Shown here: positions 1 to 11,684 of the stretch, in pieces
How the letters are laid out: the number at the start of each line of letters is the position of its first letter
Numbering within the stretch: position 1 is the stretch's first letter
NCBI GenBank assembly: GCA_003184365.1
Contig: NKYR01000176.1
Location: forward strand, 1-60,471
Direction of reading: 5' to 3'
DNA from: Evernia prunastri
Lineage: Eukaryota > Ascomycota > Lecanoromycetes > Lecanorales > Parmeliaceae
Length of the DNA stretch: 60,471 bases
The notes under the pieces: model-generated
Databases searched by the model: none
What the model was told of the DNA's origin: nothing
Seen by the model: only the letters and a program-made list of their open reading frames with translations
Made by a program: the position numbers and the translations under genes

Positions 1-219
1 GGATTGGCTGGTAGATGGATTATGTAATCTCGCATAGTTGGCCCACTAAGGGACTAACTTCAGGGTAGTATGACATAATCAATCAATCAATCAAATCATA
101 GATTTGACTCAGCTATATCTTCAGTCTACAGTATGGGTACTTGTTCAAGTTGATCGGCTGCTCATAAAACCTTCGTCGTAGCCGTTGCCGATGATACAGC
201 TGCACTGCCCGTATTGAAG
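1..219. other. 5' flank of the SNF2 gene
   Basis: Non-coding as far as I can see. It holds a short (AATC)n run near position 80-98. An open frame continues upstream of the chosen ATG (from about 153), so a longer N-terminus for the downstream gene cannot be excluded. Confidence 0.4.
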
Positions 220-3200
220 ATGGGCCAGTCAGACGACTCTGAAGCGTCATCCTTGGTAGCTTCCTCATTTCTAGGAAAAGATCGCATTGCATCCCAGTGC
301 TGACTTGAGTCTTATTAGGCTCTGGATTCTACACATACAAGTCTCAATGATATCACTTCCGAGGGATCTAGCCAATCAAGCGCCACAACTCCAGATCTAG
401 AGGCCCAAACCACTACTGGCTCCACCAAGCGCAATGTCGTCCTCTATCCTCTGGAACTGGTGCCTCGATCGAGAACGAACGCAGCTAAAGATGGCGAGAA
501 AGAGTTTCTGGAGAACCTAGAAAATTATATCGCTTTGGGTAGCTTAACGTTACGACCTAGCATTGGCGGTGGAGCCTACCTTCATCGAACAAGCTGGAGA
601 GAGTCTAGCGACACCTGGTTGGCTTTCCACGACTATTGCGATCTCAAGGACGGACATCCAGCGTTGTTTGCACGAATTCTGGCCAATTCCAACTGGGTAC
701 GGGTATTCGCCCGGAAACATCAACGAAATGGAGATCTAGCTACATTAAGGGTCTACGTTCTGCCTGACGACGCTGGAAGACGCTATGTGGACAGAGACAA
801 TGGCCACCTCCGGAACTATTTGATGAAATTGTTCAATGGGCTTGATGGATCTTTTCATTCCTGGGAAGGGCAAAATCAGCCTGAAAACCACATCGAGCAT
901 TACGGTGGAGAGTCAAGCAACGACGACTCGCTTTTTTATCTTTTCAACACCATACCATCTCCTGTTGCACGGCCTCCGTCCATCGCATGTCCCATATCCA
1001 ATGAGGCGATACAATCCGTTCTTGGTTCCGATGAGCTACGAGGTCTGAGGACCAAGCTCTATCCATACCAAAAGTGCACTGTCGCATCGATGATCAAGAG
1101 AGAGGTGGAGCCTGAAAAGACATTAGACCCAAGATTTCGGTCTTTAAATGGGCCCACAGGACAGCCTTTTTATTATGACAGAGAGACAGGAATATTACTC
1201 CGCGACGAAAGGACCTACGAGGAGGCGCGTGGCGGCATACTGGGCGAGTCCATGGGTCTTGGCAAAACATTGATTTGTTTAGCCACAATACTTGCTACCA
1301 AAGGAAACTGGCCAGATATACCTCCTGAACATTCGCTCGGATTGCTCCCTACGCGGTCGAAGGTTGGTTCGCTTATGCAGATGGCCGCAGCAGCCGTTGG
1401 CCGTGCCCAAGTACCTTGGAGGGCTATCTTCCGTGATCTATCCCGCGAGGGCGAAGACCACAAAAACTGTCTTGCCCTCCTAGAAGAAAATGTTGGCTCC
1501 TACGTGATCTCACCGCCCGTCACGAGACGCAGTCACCGTCCATCACAGATCCCGAAAGGAAAGACAATACGGCTTACTACTGCCACCTTGATAATCGTTC
1601 CTCAAAACCTATTGAGCCAATGGAAGGACGAGATCAGCTTACATGTCGAAGAGCATGTACTTGAGGTATTTTACCTTGATTCTGACACAATCCCGATCCC
1701 GTCGGCAGCGAAACTAATGAAGTACGATATCATCCTTATGTCGAGACAGCGATTTGAGCGAGAAATGATCCCTAAAGGCACTGGGAAAGCGCGGTTCAAG
1801 TCCAGATTCAAAGGTAGATCAACTCCGAGCAAATGTTTCCGATTCTAGGCACCTACTGGTTAATAAGCCTTGTTATTACCTTAGCGTTCAGCTTCTTGCT
1901 TCAAAGACCGGTGCTGACTTGAAACAATAATAGGTGGATGTAGATGCTCACTCGACGAAGACTGTCACTGTTCTGTAGATGAGCACCAATCGCCACTTAT
2001 GGAAGTTCACTTTCTGCGGATAATCATGGACGAAGGCCACGAATTTTCCTCTTCTGGACACAAAAATAGTACCTATTGGGCATTACAGAAGCTCTGCGTG
2101 GATAGAAAATGGATTGTAAGCGGAACACCCGCGAACGGACTCCTAGGAGTCGAGGTTGGGGCAGCGACCTTTGAGACTTCACAAACTGCGGCCGGTGAGT
2201 ATAGTGTGATTAAGTCGGACCTGCTCGAAGCCCGAAAGAAAGAGTCTGCGCTGCTCCAGGAACGCAAAGACCTTGAGAAATTGGGAATCATTGTTGCGGG
2301 CTTTCTGCAGGTAAAGCCGTGGGCCAACAGCAAAGAGCATGATCCTGCCTCATGGTCAAAGTACATCATGCCTTATAGTGACGGACGAAGAAAAGTTAGA
2401 TCATTGAAGACACTATTGAATAGTCTTGTGGTGCGTCACCGCATAGAAGATATCGAAGCGGATATCATACTACCACCCCTGCATAACCGCGTCGTCTACC
2501 TGCAACCAAGCTGGCACGACAAGCTCAGTCTAAATCTCTTCATCCTGACTTTGACTGCAAATGCAGTGACTTCCGAGCGCGTTGACGAAGACTATATGTT
2601 CCATACAAAGAACAGACGAGCACTCAATGCTCTGATCAACAACTTACGTCAATCGGGTTTCTATTGGACAAGCTTCTCCCAAGGTGACATTACCAAGACC
2701 ATCAAGGTTTCGCGAGCATATCTCGAGAAGCAACCAGAAATTGACTCTGCCCATAAAGAGGCTGATCGGTTACTACTATTGCAGGCAATCGAAATTGGAC
2801 AGATGGCATTGGAATCTCCCTCGTGGAGGGCCTTTGCGGATCTGCATGAAATGGGCGTATTCGTTGAGCGTTTCCCTGAAAACGCTCGGGATTCTTGGTC
2901 TCTGGTACATCGAACTGGAGACGGACCGCTACTTATCGGAGCTACGCAGCTCAGCAAAGCTCAGAGTTGGGTGAATTCCCATCTTTATGTGAGCAACCCC
3001 TCACATGGTCTTGCGGATGTAGGGACTACCACCATGCAGAAATTATGGCACGGGGTACAAGAGCAAGCAGTGCGAATGGTTCCGGACCACCCTCTTGGTG
3101 ACGAAGAAAATGACGCCAGAAGAAAACCTCGGAAGAAGTCCAAGATGCGACTCAACGGGGCGCCCAAATTGACCGAGAAGCAGACGGTATCTCGACCAAA

Positions 3201-4620
3201 AGCCCATCCGAGTCCTCGAAAGACCAAAACAGCTCAAGTCAACGGATCGAATTCTGGACTGTCAACAGCTCTCAAGCCCGCTCTTAAGTCTGCTCTCAAA
3301 GCTCCTCGGAACGAAGAAACTACGAATCCCTTTCCACCTGACTCCCCTCTAGCAAGGAGTACAATCAGTGGTACCGCATCCGCCAAGCTGAGCTATCTCC
3401 TTGATAGAGTTATCGCACTCCATCAGGACGAAAAGATCTTGATCTTCTACGAAGGTGACCACATCGCATACTACATAGCTCAGGCCCTTGACCTCGTCGA
3501 CGTCCAGTATCTCATTTACACCAAAACATTATCTCTGGATCGTCAGAATGCCTACATAAACACCTTCAACGCCACCGAAACCTTTCGTGTCCTCCTCATG
3601 AATGTGCATCAGGCAGCGCACGGTCTTCACATTGCGACCGCGTCTCGTGTGTTTTTCGTCAATCCTGTCTGGCAGCCTAATGTCGAGGCTCAAGCGATCA
3701 AACGTGCTCATCGCATTGGTCAAATACGACCCGTTTACGTGGAAACCCTTGTGCTCAAAGACACTTTGGAAGATCAAATGCTACAGAGGAGGAAGGGTAT
3801 GACTGCACAGGAGCATCAGAAGGCCGAGAAGAGTCTACTGGACGATGACACTATGAGTACCATTATCAAGAATGCCCACTTCATACCGCTTGCAAAAGAC
3901 CATTTACATGATACCGACAAGCACGTTGCAAAACTGTCGGCTCCCCAGCAATTATTCGGCCGATTTGCCAAAGGTGACGGAGATCTCAATGATCCAGACG
4001 CAGACCTAATCTTGGGCTCATCACAGTCAAAGAAACCGAGTCGGAAGCGGCGAGTTGACATTTTGGTGTCTGACTACATACCAGAGCTGGAAGTGTCGCA
4101 ACCAGAACGAACCTCGGCGGATCCGACACTTCGCGTTGCCGGAGAGAGCGATCGGGCAGAAAGCTCAGCGGCAATGGACATGACACGCAAACGGAAAAGC
4201 GACTCTGAGCATGCCCCGGATCTGACAGGACCGCCATCCCCCAGAAGAAGGGCAGTCAATATTTCTTTTCAAAGTGTTGGAGAAGCTAGTGCTCCCGAAA
4301 GCTCGCGAGCTCACAATGAGTCGCGCAAGCGAAAGAGCGATTCCGAACATGCCCCAGACCTCACAGCGTCGCCTCCCCCAAGAAGAAGAGCAGGTAATGT
4401 GACTTTCCGCACTTTTGCCGCCGCTTCCGCGGAGAACGATATGCCGGCCAGCTCGACAGCCTACGATTCAATGCCAGCGCCAACGGCAGTCCCAGTGCGT
4501 CACTCCCCATCGGCAACGGCCATGGATAACGCTCGTCCGTCCAGAAGAGTGGGTTTCGACTTGGGCGACAGCAACGCGGAGCCCCAAAGCTTATTTGGTG
4601 GAAGTGCTCCCGCCTCCTAG
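220..4620 (+). CDS. SNF2-family DNA-dependent ATPase/helicase (Rad5/Rad16-like group)
   Basis: Exons 220-255, 319-1813, 1934-4620 give 1405 residues; both introns (63 and 120 nt) have GT/AG ends, a GCTGAC branch site and matching phase. The SNF2 N-terminal half carries the P-loop ESMGLGKT near residue 325 and the motif II box DEGH near 543, where Rad5-type proteins usually show DEGH or DEAH. A CxCxxxxxCxC cluster lies just before it. The helicase C-terminal half holds NPVWQPNVEAQAIKRAHRIGQ near 1085-1106, the motif V/VI signature of SNF2 proteins. I see no RING finger between the halves. The lysine/serine-rich tail has a 46-residue unit repeated twice. Family knowledge suggests nuclear chromatin remodelling or replication-associated repair; the exact subfamily is inference. 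The start ATG at 220 lies 12 codons before the first intron and is the best in-frame choice. Confidence 0.88.
4186..4365 (+). repeat. 46-codon tandem duplication in SNF2 tail
   Basis: The 14-residue core RKRKSDSEHAPDLT occurs exactly at 4186-4227 and again at 4324-4365. Around it the two 46-residue units align further (PPSPRRRA against SPPPRRRA). Synonymous sites differ between copies, so this is an old coding duplication, not an assembly repeat. The basic core looks like a nuclear localisation signal. Confidence 0.8.
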
Positions 4621-5808
4621 GGCCGCAATGGTCCAAAGGCGTGTGATGGATTCTATAACTGATACTGAGATCATTGGCGTTTGAGGCGGCATGAGAAGTG
4701 CGGTTTACGATGATACCCCCAAAAATTCGCATTGTGAGATACGATATACTATTGGAGAAGAACTTATTGCTCTCGCAATGTACTCATATGATAGAAGCGG
4801 CAGTAACTTAACCAAATGCGTATGGATTGATCTAGACCCCCAATCCTTGTGAAGTCCTTCGAAGAGGACATTCAACCTACTTAGTAAGACGCTGGTGTTC
4901 ATATCCTTCCTGTCCAAGGGGTCCTGAGAAAAAACAGTGCGACTACCAAGTTACCCTTTAGATCTACGGGTCCGCGTCTAATTGAAGAATGGCGAAGCGC
5001 AAAGAGCATTGTTCTCCTCTCGTGAGCCAAAGCGCTTCTGTAAATCAAAAAGCCACACACACACATAGCGAGAGGGCATCACAAAGAGATCCCCTGCCCT
5101 CCCCTGCCCTCCCCTCCCCTCCCCTTCCCTGCCCCCAGCCACATCCCCCTTCCCCCCATCCATCACTCCACTCTCACACCTAACCCCAACCCCACTTCGT
5201 TCCGCCACAACCCTCCACCAGCCCCCCCTTACCCTCTTTCCTGCCCTCCCTCCTGCCCTCCCTACCACCCTTCCCACTTCAACCTATGCCCCGTCGGTTC
5301 ATTCCTCCACGCATCGCCGTATATCCGCAAGAACAGGCCCTAAGTGCCCCGGCGCTAGTAGTCGGCCCGGGAGCCGCCTTTGGCGTGCCAGTTGAAGAGC
5401 ACAGAGGAGAGAGAGAGAGAGGGAGGGAGAGAGGGGGAGAGAGAGAGAGAGAGAGAAGGAGGAGAGAGAGAGAGGAAAGGAAAAGGAAATATGGTTCTTC
5501 GTTCTTCCAGCAGGAAGAAGGAACGAGCATGCGAAGGAGGAGCTCGTGGTGCTGTGATAGAAGGAAATGTGAAAAAAGGGAGCGTACATGATACGTTCCT
5601 GATTACTATTAACGCGACTGTGCAGGGAGAGCCGCGATGAGAAGTCTCAGATTGGAAAGCGAGGACAGAGCTCAAGAGCGTGGCTGAGCTGATGTCTTCC
5701 AAAAAAAAATAAAGAATCGTGATAGGGCATGTTGATGCTCGACCTTCTGTCGCATCACTCAACTCCTAAAACGCCAGAACGCTATGTACACTGTGTTTCT
5801 TGTGACGT
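4621..5808. other. Intergenic region, tail-to-tail, low complexity
   Basis: Separates two convergent genes. It contains a C-rich stretch (about 5090-5280, repeated CCCTGCCCTCCC) followed by a purine-rich GA stretch (about 5395-5490). Open frames here are made of the low-complexity runs and I do not consider them genes. Confidence 0.6.
5395..5490. repeat. GA/GGGA purine-rich low-complexity tract
   Basis: About 95 nt almost purely of G and A on the + strand, with runs of GAGA and GGGA. It is intergenic, near the 3' end of the convergent NUO-51 gene. Confidence 0.8.
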
Positions 5809-7510
5809 TTACTGGCCTGGAGAAATGAGCATGCCCTGTTTCTGCGCGTCGTGAGCCCATCCACCTGCTCTCGCCTCACCGCCATGCTTCTCGGCATAAC
5901 CTTTGACCCTTTGCTCGAGCTCCGGTCTGAAGTGTCGTACTAGACCTTGTAGTGGCCATGCGAACGCTTCGCCTAGAGCTGTAGAAACTGTCAGTATCTG
6001 CTTGCACTATGGTAGAGTTGGTCAGGAGAGATCATACCGCAAATGGTGTGCCCCTCGACCTGTTTTGTCAACTCCTGCAACATATCAATCTCTCTTGCTC
6101 TCGCTTGACCCGCTTCAAATCTCTTCATTATCTGCTCCGTCCACTTGCTGCCCTCTCTGCAAGGCGTGCACTGTCCGCAGCTCTCATGTTTGTAAAACGA
6201 AGCCAATCTCGATATGGCTCGAACAACATCCGTACTCTTGTCCATTACGATGACTGCCGCTGTACCCAATCCTGATTGGCTATCCTTGAGGGCATCAAAA
6301 TCCATCAATTGTTCATCGCAGGTTGTCTTGGGGAGAATGGGTGTGGAAGAGCCGCCAGGTATCACAGCTTTCAGATTATCCCAGCCGCCTCGAACGCCAC
6401 CGGCGTGTTTCTCGATCAGCTCCTTCAGTGGTATTGACATCTCTTCCTCGACTGTGCAAGGGTTGTTGACGTGACCAGAAATGCAGAAGAGCTTCGTACC
6501 GGCATTACGTTCGCGTCCGAATGAGTTGAACCAGTTTGCTCCCCGGCGTATGATTGTAGGAGCGACAGCAATAGTTTCGACGTTGGCGACGGTGGAAGGG
6601 CATCCGAAAAGACCCACCGAGGCAGGGAACGGAGGCTTCAGGCGGGGTTTACCAGGCTTGCCTTCCAGTGACTCAATCAAAGAGGTCTCCTCCCCGCAAA
6701 CATAGGCACCCATTCCTCGATGGAGATACACATCGAAGTCGTAGCCACTGCCGCATGCGTTTTTTCCAATGAAGCCCGCTTTATAGGCTTCTTGGATCGC
6801 CCGCTGAAGCACCGTTGCCTCATGGTAGAACTCTCCACGAATGTAGATGTAGGCTGCACTGGTATTCATTGCTCGACCGGCAACTAAACAGCCTTCTATG
6901 AGCTTATGCGGATCTTTCCGCATGATCTCTCGGTCTTTGCATGTTCCAGGTTCGCCCTCATCAGCGTTGACGACGAGGTAGCGCGGCTTGGTGTCTTTGT
7001 CCCAGTCCTTGAAATTCATGAAAGACTATAGCAATTAGCATGGTCTCTAAATACAATATCCATAGTCGCAGTATCCATGCATACCCATTTCATTCCAGCC
7101 GGAAATCCAGCGCCACCTCGACCTCGAAGGCCTGACGCTTTGATCTCAGAGATGAGCTATCAATTTGAGATTAGCATCTGCACTCGACAGACCAGAGGCA
7201 GATGTCGACGAACCCAGTCATGACCTTTCAGTATTATCTCCTTTGTCTTATACCAGTCACCGTACTTCATCGCACTCTTCAGATCCGCGCCATGATGCCC
7301 GTAGAGATTTTGAAATATTCTGTCCTGGTCCTTCAGTCCACCAAAATGTGTTCTTTTAGGTGGTTGTGCTGGTCCATCTTGTACAGTGGCTAAGCCTCGA
7401 CTTTGCTGTTGTGTAGGTGTAGCAGCGGATCCATTGACCTTGGAGGCGGAGATAATTGAGGGATGGATGCGGTGACAGAGCCTGGGTGTGGCAACACGCG
7501 ACGTAATCAT
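5809..7510 (-). CDS. nuo-51: NADH:ubiquinone oxidoreductase 51 kDa subunit (complex I, NDUFV1/NuoF)
   Basis: Exons on the minus strand: 7510-7214, 7156-7085, 7025-6038, 5978-5809, giving 508 residues, close to the family's usual 490-510. Introns are 57, 59 and 59 nt and phases agree. The N-terminus looks like a mitochondrial presequence (rich in R, S, A; RGLATVQ near the expected cleavage). The NADH site GRGGAGFPAG lies at residues 111-120, the FMN/NADH site NADEGEPGTCKDRE follows, then CGEETSLIESLEG, and the 4Fe-4S ligands in ESCGQCTPCREG near 404-415, with the last cysteine ligand in GHTIC. The protein oxidises NADH and passes electrons to the N3 cluster in the matrix arm of complex I. The first donor is GTTCGT, slightly off consensus. 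Confidence 0.96.
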
Positions 7511-7782
7511 TGTGGTCGTTACAGGGGAAAGAGGAGAAGCGATGGGAGGGTTGTTGAATGTCCAGTGGCCAAAGAATTGCGGGACAAGATAATAGAGGTC
7601 ATCGACAGATACAGCCGAGCGTTGATTGGTTGGAAATAAGTCACGTGAATTTTAAACGTGCAACGCCACACAGCCACATGGTCGAGACTCGAGTGGCTTA
7701 TGTCTCAATACTGTACATCTCATCACCACACTGATATGCCGAGCGTCTGCTGCATGATCTGTCAGGATACAAACCGTGGTAG
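7511..7782. promoter_or_regulatory. Divergent promoter of NUO-51 and cyclin genes, with CCAAT box and CACGTG
   Basis: The two flanking genes start in opposite directions here. TGATTGG at 7623-7629 is the reverse complement of CCAATCA, the core bound by the HAP/CBC complex that controls respiratory genes in fungi. CACGTGA at 7642-7648 is an E-box. Motifs are seen; binding is inference. Confidence 0.45.
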
Positions 7783-8717
7783 CCATGCCCATACCAAAAG
7801 ATTCTTTCAGCTTCACGGACACAATGGCAGACATCCTCCGCTTGTGAGAGCACGATCCTCAAGCATAGCACGCGCATTTCGCTGACCCCCAACATGAAGA
7901 CCCGATGAAAGTCTAGCCATGGCCTACGTCTATTTGAACAGATACGAGCGTTTTCAGAGATCCACAGTATCATCAGATCCACTAGACTCGTACGTCTGTC
8001 TCCCGCCCCGATCGTCCTAGTCGACCTCTACTATTACTGACAAAGACCTGGCCTCCCCAAGACATTAGCCTTAGCATGCCTCTGCCTTGCATCCAAGTCG
8101 ACTGAAAGCCCACGAAGGATGCGAGAAATCCTCTTCCCGGCCCACCGTTTGCTTCACCAGGACAGCGAAGCCTCTTCAGACCCCATCGATCAACCATTAA
8201 CAGTCCCCTCTACAATATACGATTCTCTTCGCGCGACCCTTGTTCAAGCGGAGCTCATGCTCCTGCGGATACTAGGCTTCGAGTTACGCATCCCTTTGCC
8301 TTTGGACTACCTGCCCCGTTATCTCGAACGCGCAATGGAAGATGTTAGCGGTGTGAGCGAGAATTATGATTCCTGGGGAAAGGAAGATAAAGAAGAATAT
8401 GGGGTGGTGAAAGATGCCATGGACACATCACTTGGAAGGGCCTGCAGAAGCAAGACTATTAGCGCGTGAGTGAATATTTGGGAGCTCAAGGCGTGCATTG
8501 AAGAGACAGCTGATGGTTGTTTTGAAGTTGCAAGAAATATCAGCTTGCCAATCTATTCCCAGCAAGGGCCGTTGCGCTGGGATGCTTATATGTTGTTATG
8601 GAAGATAGAGGCTTGAGTACGGCCAAGGCCCGAAAGGAATGGGTAGATGAAATTGCGAGCCGCAAGGTGGATAATGAAGATTTCGAGGAGATAGTGGAAG
8701 CATTGAAAGGGGTTTGA
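7783..8717 (+). CDS. Cyclin-box protein (cyclin L/K/Q-like), 5' end unresolved
   Basis: Supported exons: about 7783-7843, 7917-7989, 8046-8465, 8528-8717, with introns of 73, 56 and 62 nt and consistent phase. The joined product has MAYVYLNRYERF, then ALACLCLASKSTESPRRMRE, then ELMLLRILGFEL and LPLDYLPRYL, the helix pattern of a transcription-type cyclin box (cyclin L/K/Q group). A second partial cyclin fold follows (CKKYQLANLFPARAVALGCLYV). Such cyclins pair with a CDK of the CDK10/CDK12 type. No in-frame ATG exists in the first supported exon and a stop precedes it at about 7780, so at least one short upstream exon with the start must exist between the NUO-51 promoter and here. The coding region ends with TGA at 8715-8717. 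Confidence 0.75.
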
Positions 8718-9723
8718 GCCCATTGTGCTCAACGTTCAAGAGGAAGGATCAAAGGTGATGAGTAGACGGGAATAAGCAAGCTGTGAAAGAACTTTGCAAT
8801 CTGTTCTTGCCCCAATTCTGGGCTTCATTTCTCAAAGAGACATTCGCAAAGAGTGATGAAAGGTGAAGTAACTATGGGCTGTGAAGCAGCAACAGAAAGT
8901 CGTAGGCTCGTAAGGTATACCGTACTAGATTGCCGGAGTCGGTGATGGACATTTTAAATTGTCCACGTCTATTTGCACAGCTGAACTAGTAGAGTAGAGT
9001 GCTTATTACATCTCACAAGCAACGAACGACCGGTGTTACCTGTCGCTGCACGCTGCAGAGATAGCGATTACGACAGAATGTTTCAGTAAACAAACCCACC
9101 GCCGTAAGCTGTAACACGGGAGCCGTTGAGCCGTTTGATACGAGTACCGAGCATCAGTACCAAGCATACCAAGCATACCAAGCATACCAAGCTTTTGCGG
9201 CAAGAAAGCTTGGTCAACGGCAAGCCTCGCGAGTAATTTTGATATAAATTTGTGTATGTAATAATAAGTAGAGATATCTTGTACTGTTTGTATATACATT
9301 CGACACCTCTTGACTCAGCTGCTATTCATTCCATCATCAGCCATCAGGCATCTCAAGTCTCAAATGATGCCGAGAACCGTCTTATTTGCTTCATTGATTC
9401 TCGGCTGACCCGGTAATCTCCTTCCGTCCATGGCGGAGCTTACGTACCCTGCCTCTGCTTTTCTGCCGTCATCAATTGCCTCTACCAGTTTAATCCGTTT
9501 AACTCCTTCTTTCTATCACAAAATTATACGTATAATGATGATGATATATGACTGATGATTCTCCCATATACCAACGTATCCGGCAAATGTTGCTTCAATT
9601 CTTTCCTGCTCAGTTCTGTCAGGCTACCGAGCTGATAGCCAAGACTTGCCCTCTACTGTTTGCCTCTCCATAGGCGTCTCCCTGTGGAACAAGAGGCCAT
9701 AAACATCACCTTGGCTCCCAGCT
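8718..9723. other. Intergenic region
   Basis: No gene recognised. It holds the 9-bp tandem repeat at 9158-9192 and a pyrimidine-rich stretch just before the downstream start, as expected for a fungal promoter. Confidence 0.6.
9158..9192. repeat. 9-bp tandem repeat, unit TACCAAGCA
   Basis: Almost four perfect copies of the unit, preceded by a degenerate copy (GAGTACCGAGCATCAG). Confidence 0.9.
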
Positions 9724-11137
9724 ATGGTATTCAGCTGTTTTACCCGATCGACCCACCGTCAGGCTCCTTCCAAATTAATAGTCCGCTCAACAAGTCTCGC
9801 AGTGGTCGTCGTTTTTAGCCTATGCAGCATCTTCTACCTCACACGTTCCTTTCCCGGCTACTCGGTTAAGACCAAATTGGAGCATTTACTCCCTAGCGTA
9901 TCCGTCAAGACACAGCTCAAGCTACACTGGAACGATTCTCCGCGCCGGCTGATCGTGTTTGGCGATTCTTGGAGTGATAACGGTCAATATCCCATCAATC
10001 CACCCCCGCACGGGCAGGTGGCCACCAGAGATGAAGCGCAAGGCAAGATCTGGACAGATTGGCTATGCTCAAGCGTGGGTCTCTCTCAGTGCTCCTGCTG
10101 GCTGAATACTGACACACCTCTCAGATTTCGTGTACCCATCACGACAATTTTGCAAGATCTTTACCACATGGATGGGACACTGGTTACCGTGGCGCAGTGG
10201 TTGACAGTGATCTACTGAACAGCACCTTGTCAAATACTACATTATCGAATAGCACCTCAATCACAGATCTCGAATTAGCTGAGCCGCTCGCAGACTTGAA
10301 GACTCAAGTACAGCACTGGCTGACTTTCGAGAAGAAGCAGTATGCCAACAGCCGAGTAAGCCAAACTGAGCGAAGTGGAACAGTTTTTATCGTGTGGTTC
10401 TCATTGTGGGATTTGTGGTATTACTCCGAAAAGACCACTGCAGAAGCTGGAGCCGCTGTGACAAAGACTATGGACGCCCTCTTTGAGCAACTCGATGTGA
10501 TTGCAGAGAACTGGCCTTCGGAGATGAAGATTATCATACCCGAAGCAATTGATACTACCTTTTTACCAGGGTGGCACAACATGAGGACTGGTCCTCGGGG
10601 CTCAGACCCTCACGGCGAAAACCAGAGGAGCGTTATCCTTCTTGTTGAGCAGTGGAATCGAGCATTAGACATGAGGGCTGTCAGGTGGCAAGGGGGCTCG
10701 ATGTACATCTACAACACCAATGATTGGCTACTTGACCAGGTGCGTGAGAACCAGTTATCCAGTGCACATCTGAGCGATGCCAATGGCATGGGCGCCAACG
10801 AATCGCCATGGAAAAATGTGCGCTCTGGCTGTGTCGCTTCCAGTTACAAAGCCTACGATGTGCTGGGAGAGGATTCGACAGCTGCTCGCTGCTCTGACCC
10901 GACAACACATCTCTTCTGGTTAGTGCATCTGCCACGGTTCTGGGACAATTCCGCTAACCCTAGATTAGGGACGACATGCATCTGGGGCCTGAGGCTATGA
11001 AAATGATAGGCGAAGGTATCGCTCAAGATATTGCTGCCAATCGCGCCACTTCTTGGTTTGCCCATGAGGTCAAGGAGTCTTACGAAGCTGAAGACCCGCT
11101 ACCTAAGGATTCTCCACCTGAAGTTCGACCAACGTAA
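9724..11137 (+). CDS. Membrane-anchored SGNH/GDSL-type hydrolase
   Basis: Exons 9724-10074, 10125-10918, 10969-11137 give 437 residues; the introns are 50 nt each and phases agree. Residues about 21-40 form one hydrophobic segment (SLAVVVVFSLCSIFYL) after a basic N-terminus, so a type II signal anchor or uncleaved signal is likely. The SGNH nucleophile block is GDSWSDNG at about 80-87 and the catalytic Asp/His block is DDMHLGPE near 383-390, interrupted by the last intron. Family members are secreted or cell-surface esterases/lipases/carbohydrate esterases; no substrate can be read from the sequence. Several N-glycosylation sequons lie at NSTLSNTTLSNST. Confidence 0.85.
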
Positions 11138-11684
11138 TAATCAATAAGCTAGGGAAAAGCGGTGTAACTATATATCTTGCACGTAACGGCGTTGACACTT
11201 GAGTGCATTTTCCATGGTCTGGAAAGGAGTCTTGACGAAAGCGTATGATGGCAAAAATGATACCCACTGTATGTACAAAGCAAAGCAAAGCACGGAAAAT
11301 ATGACGGAGCTAGCGGATGATTGTTTGTCCTGAATACGCCTGCCTGCTTACATTCTTTGTCGCATTCTTGCATTTCCTTGGTAGGAATGTCTCATCAAGC
11401 CCACTTCCGTGTCCGGCAGAGACAATGAACAAAGAAAGCAGTGCTTCAGGATTCAGCCAAATCTCCGCAACCGACCGCTAGAGGTCAGAGGCAATCAAGA
11501 CTAGTTTCTCCCAAGAGGAAAAGGTATCAAAGACGCTATGACGAACCCGCTGAAATGGATGATGGGCACAAAGGAATCCCTTTTGCTCTACATTCCACTC
11601 CTTCGTGACAAGACTCATACATGATTGCAGACTTGTAAAGCATTATATGCTTCCTTCGTTATCAATGTCAATGTGCCTTTTCAA
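11138..11684. other. Intergenic region upstream of HMG-box gene
   Basis: Nothing recognised beyond an expected promoter/5' leader. An open frame extends in phase upstream of the chosen ATG to 11625. Confidence 0.5.

Noticed and set aside
5100..5762. Several overlapping open frames
   Set aside because: They are translations of C-rich and GA-rich low-complexity DNA (poly Pro/Ser/Leu or Glu/Arg).
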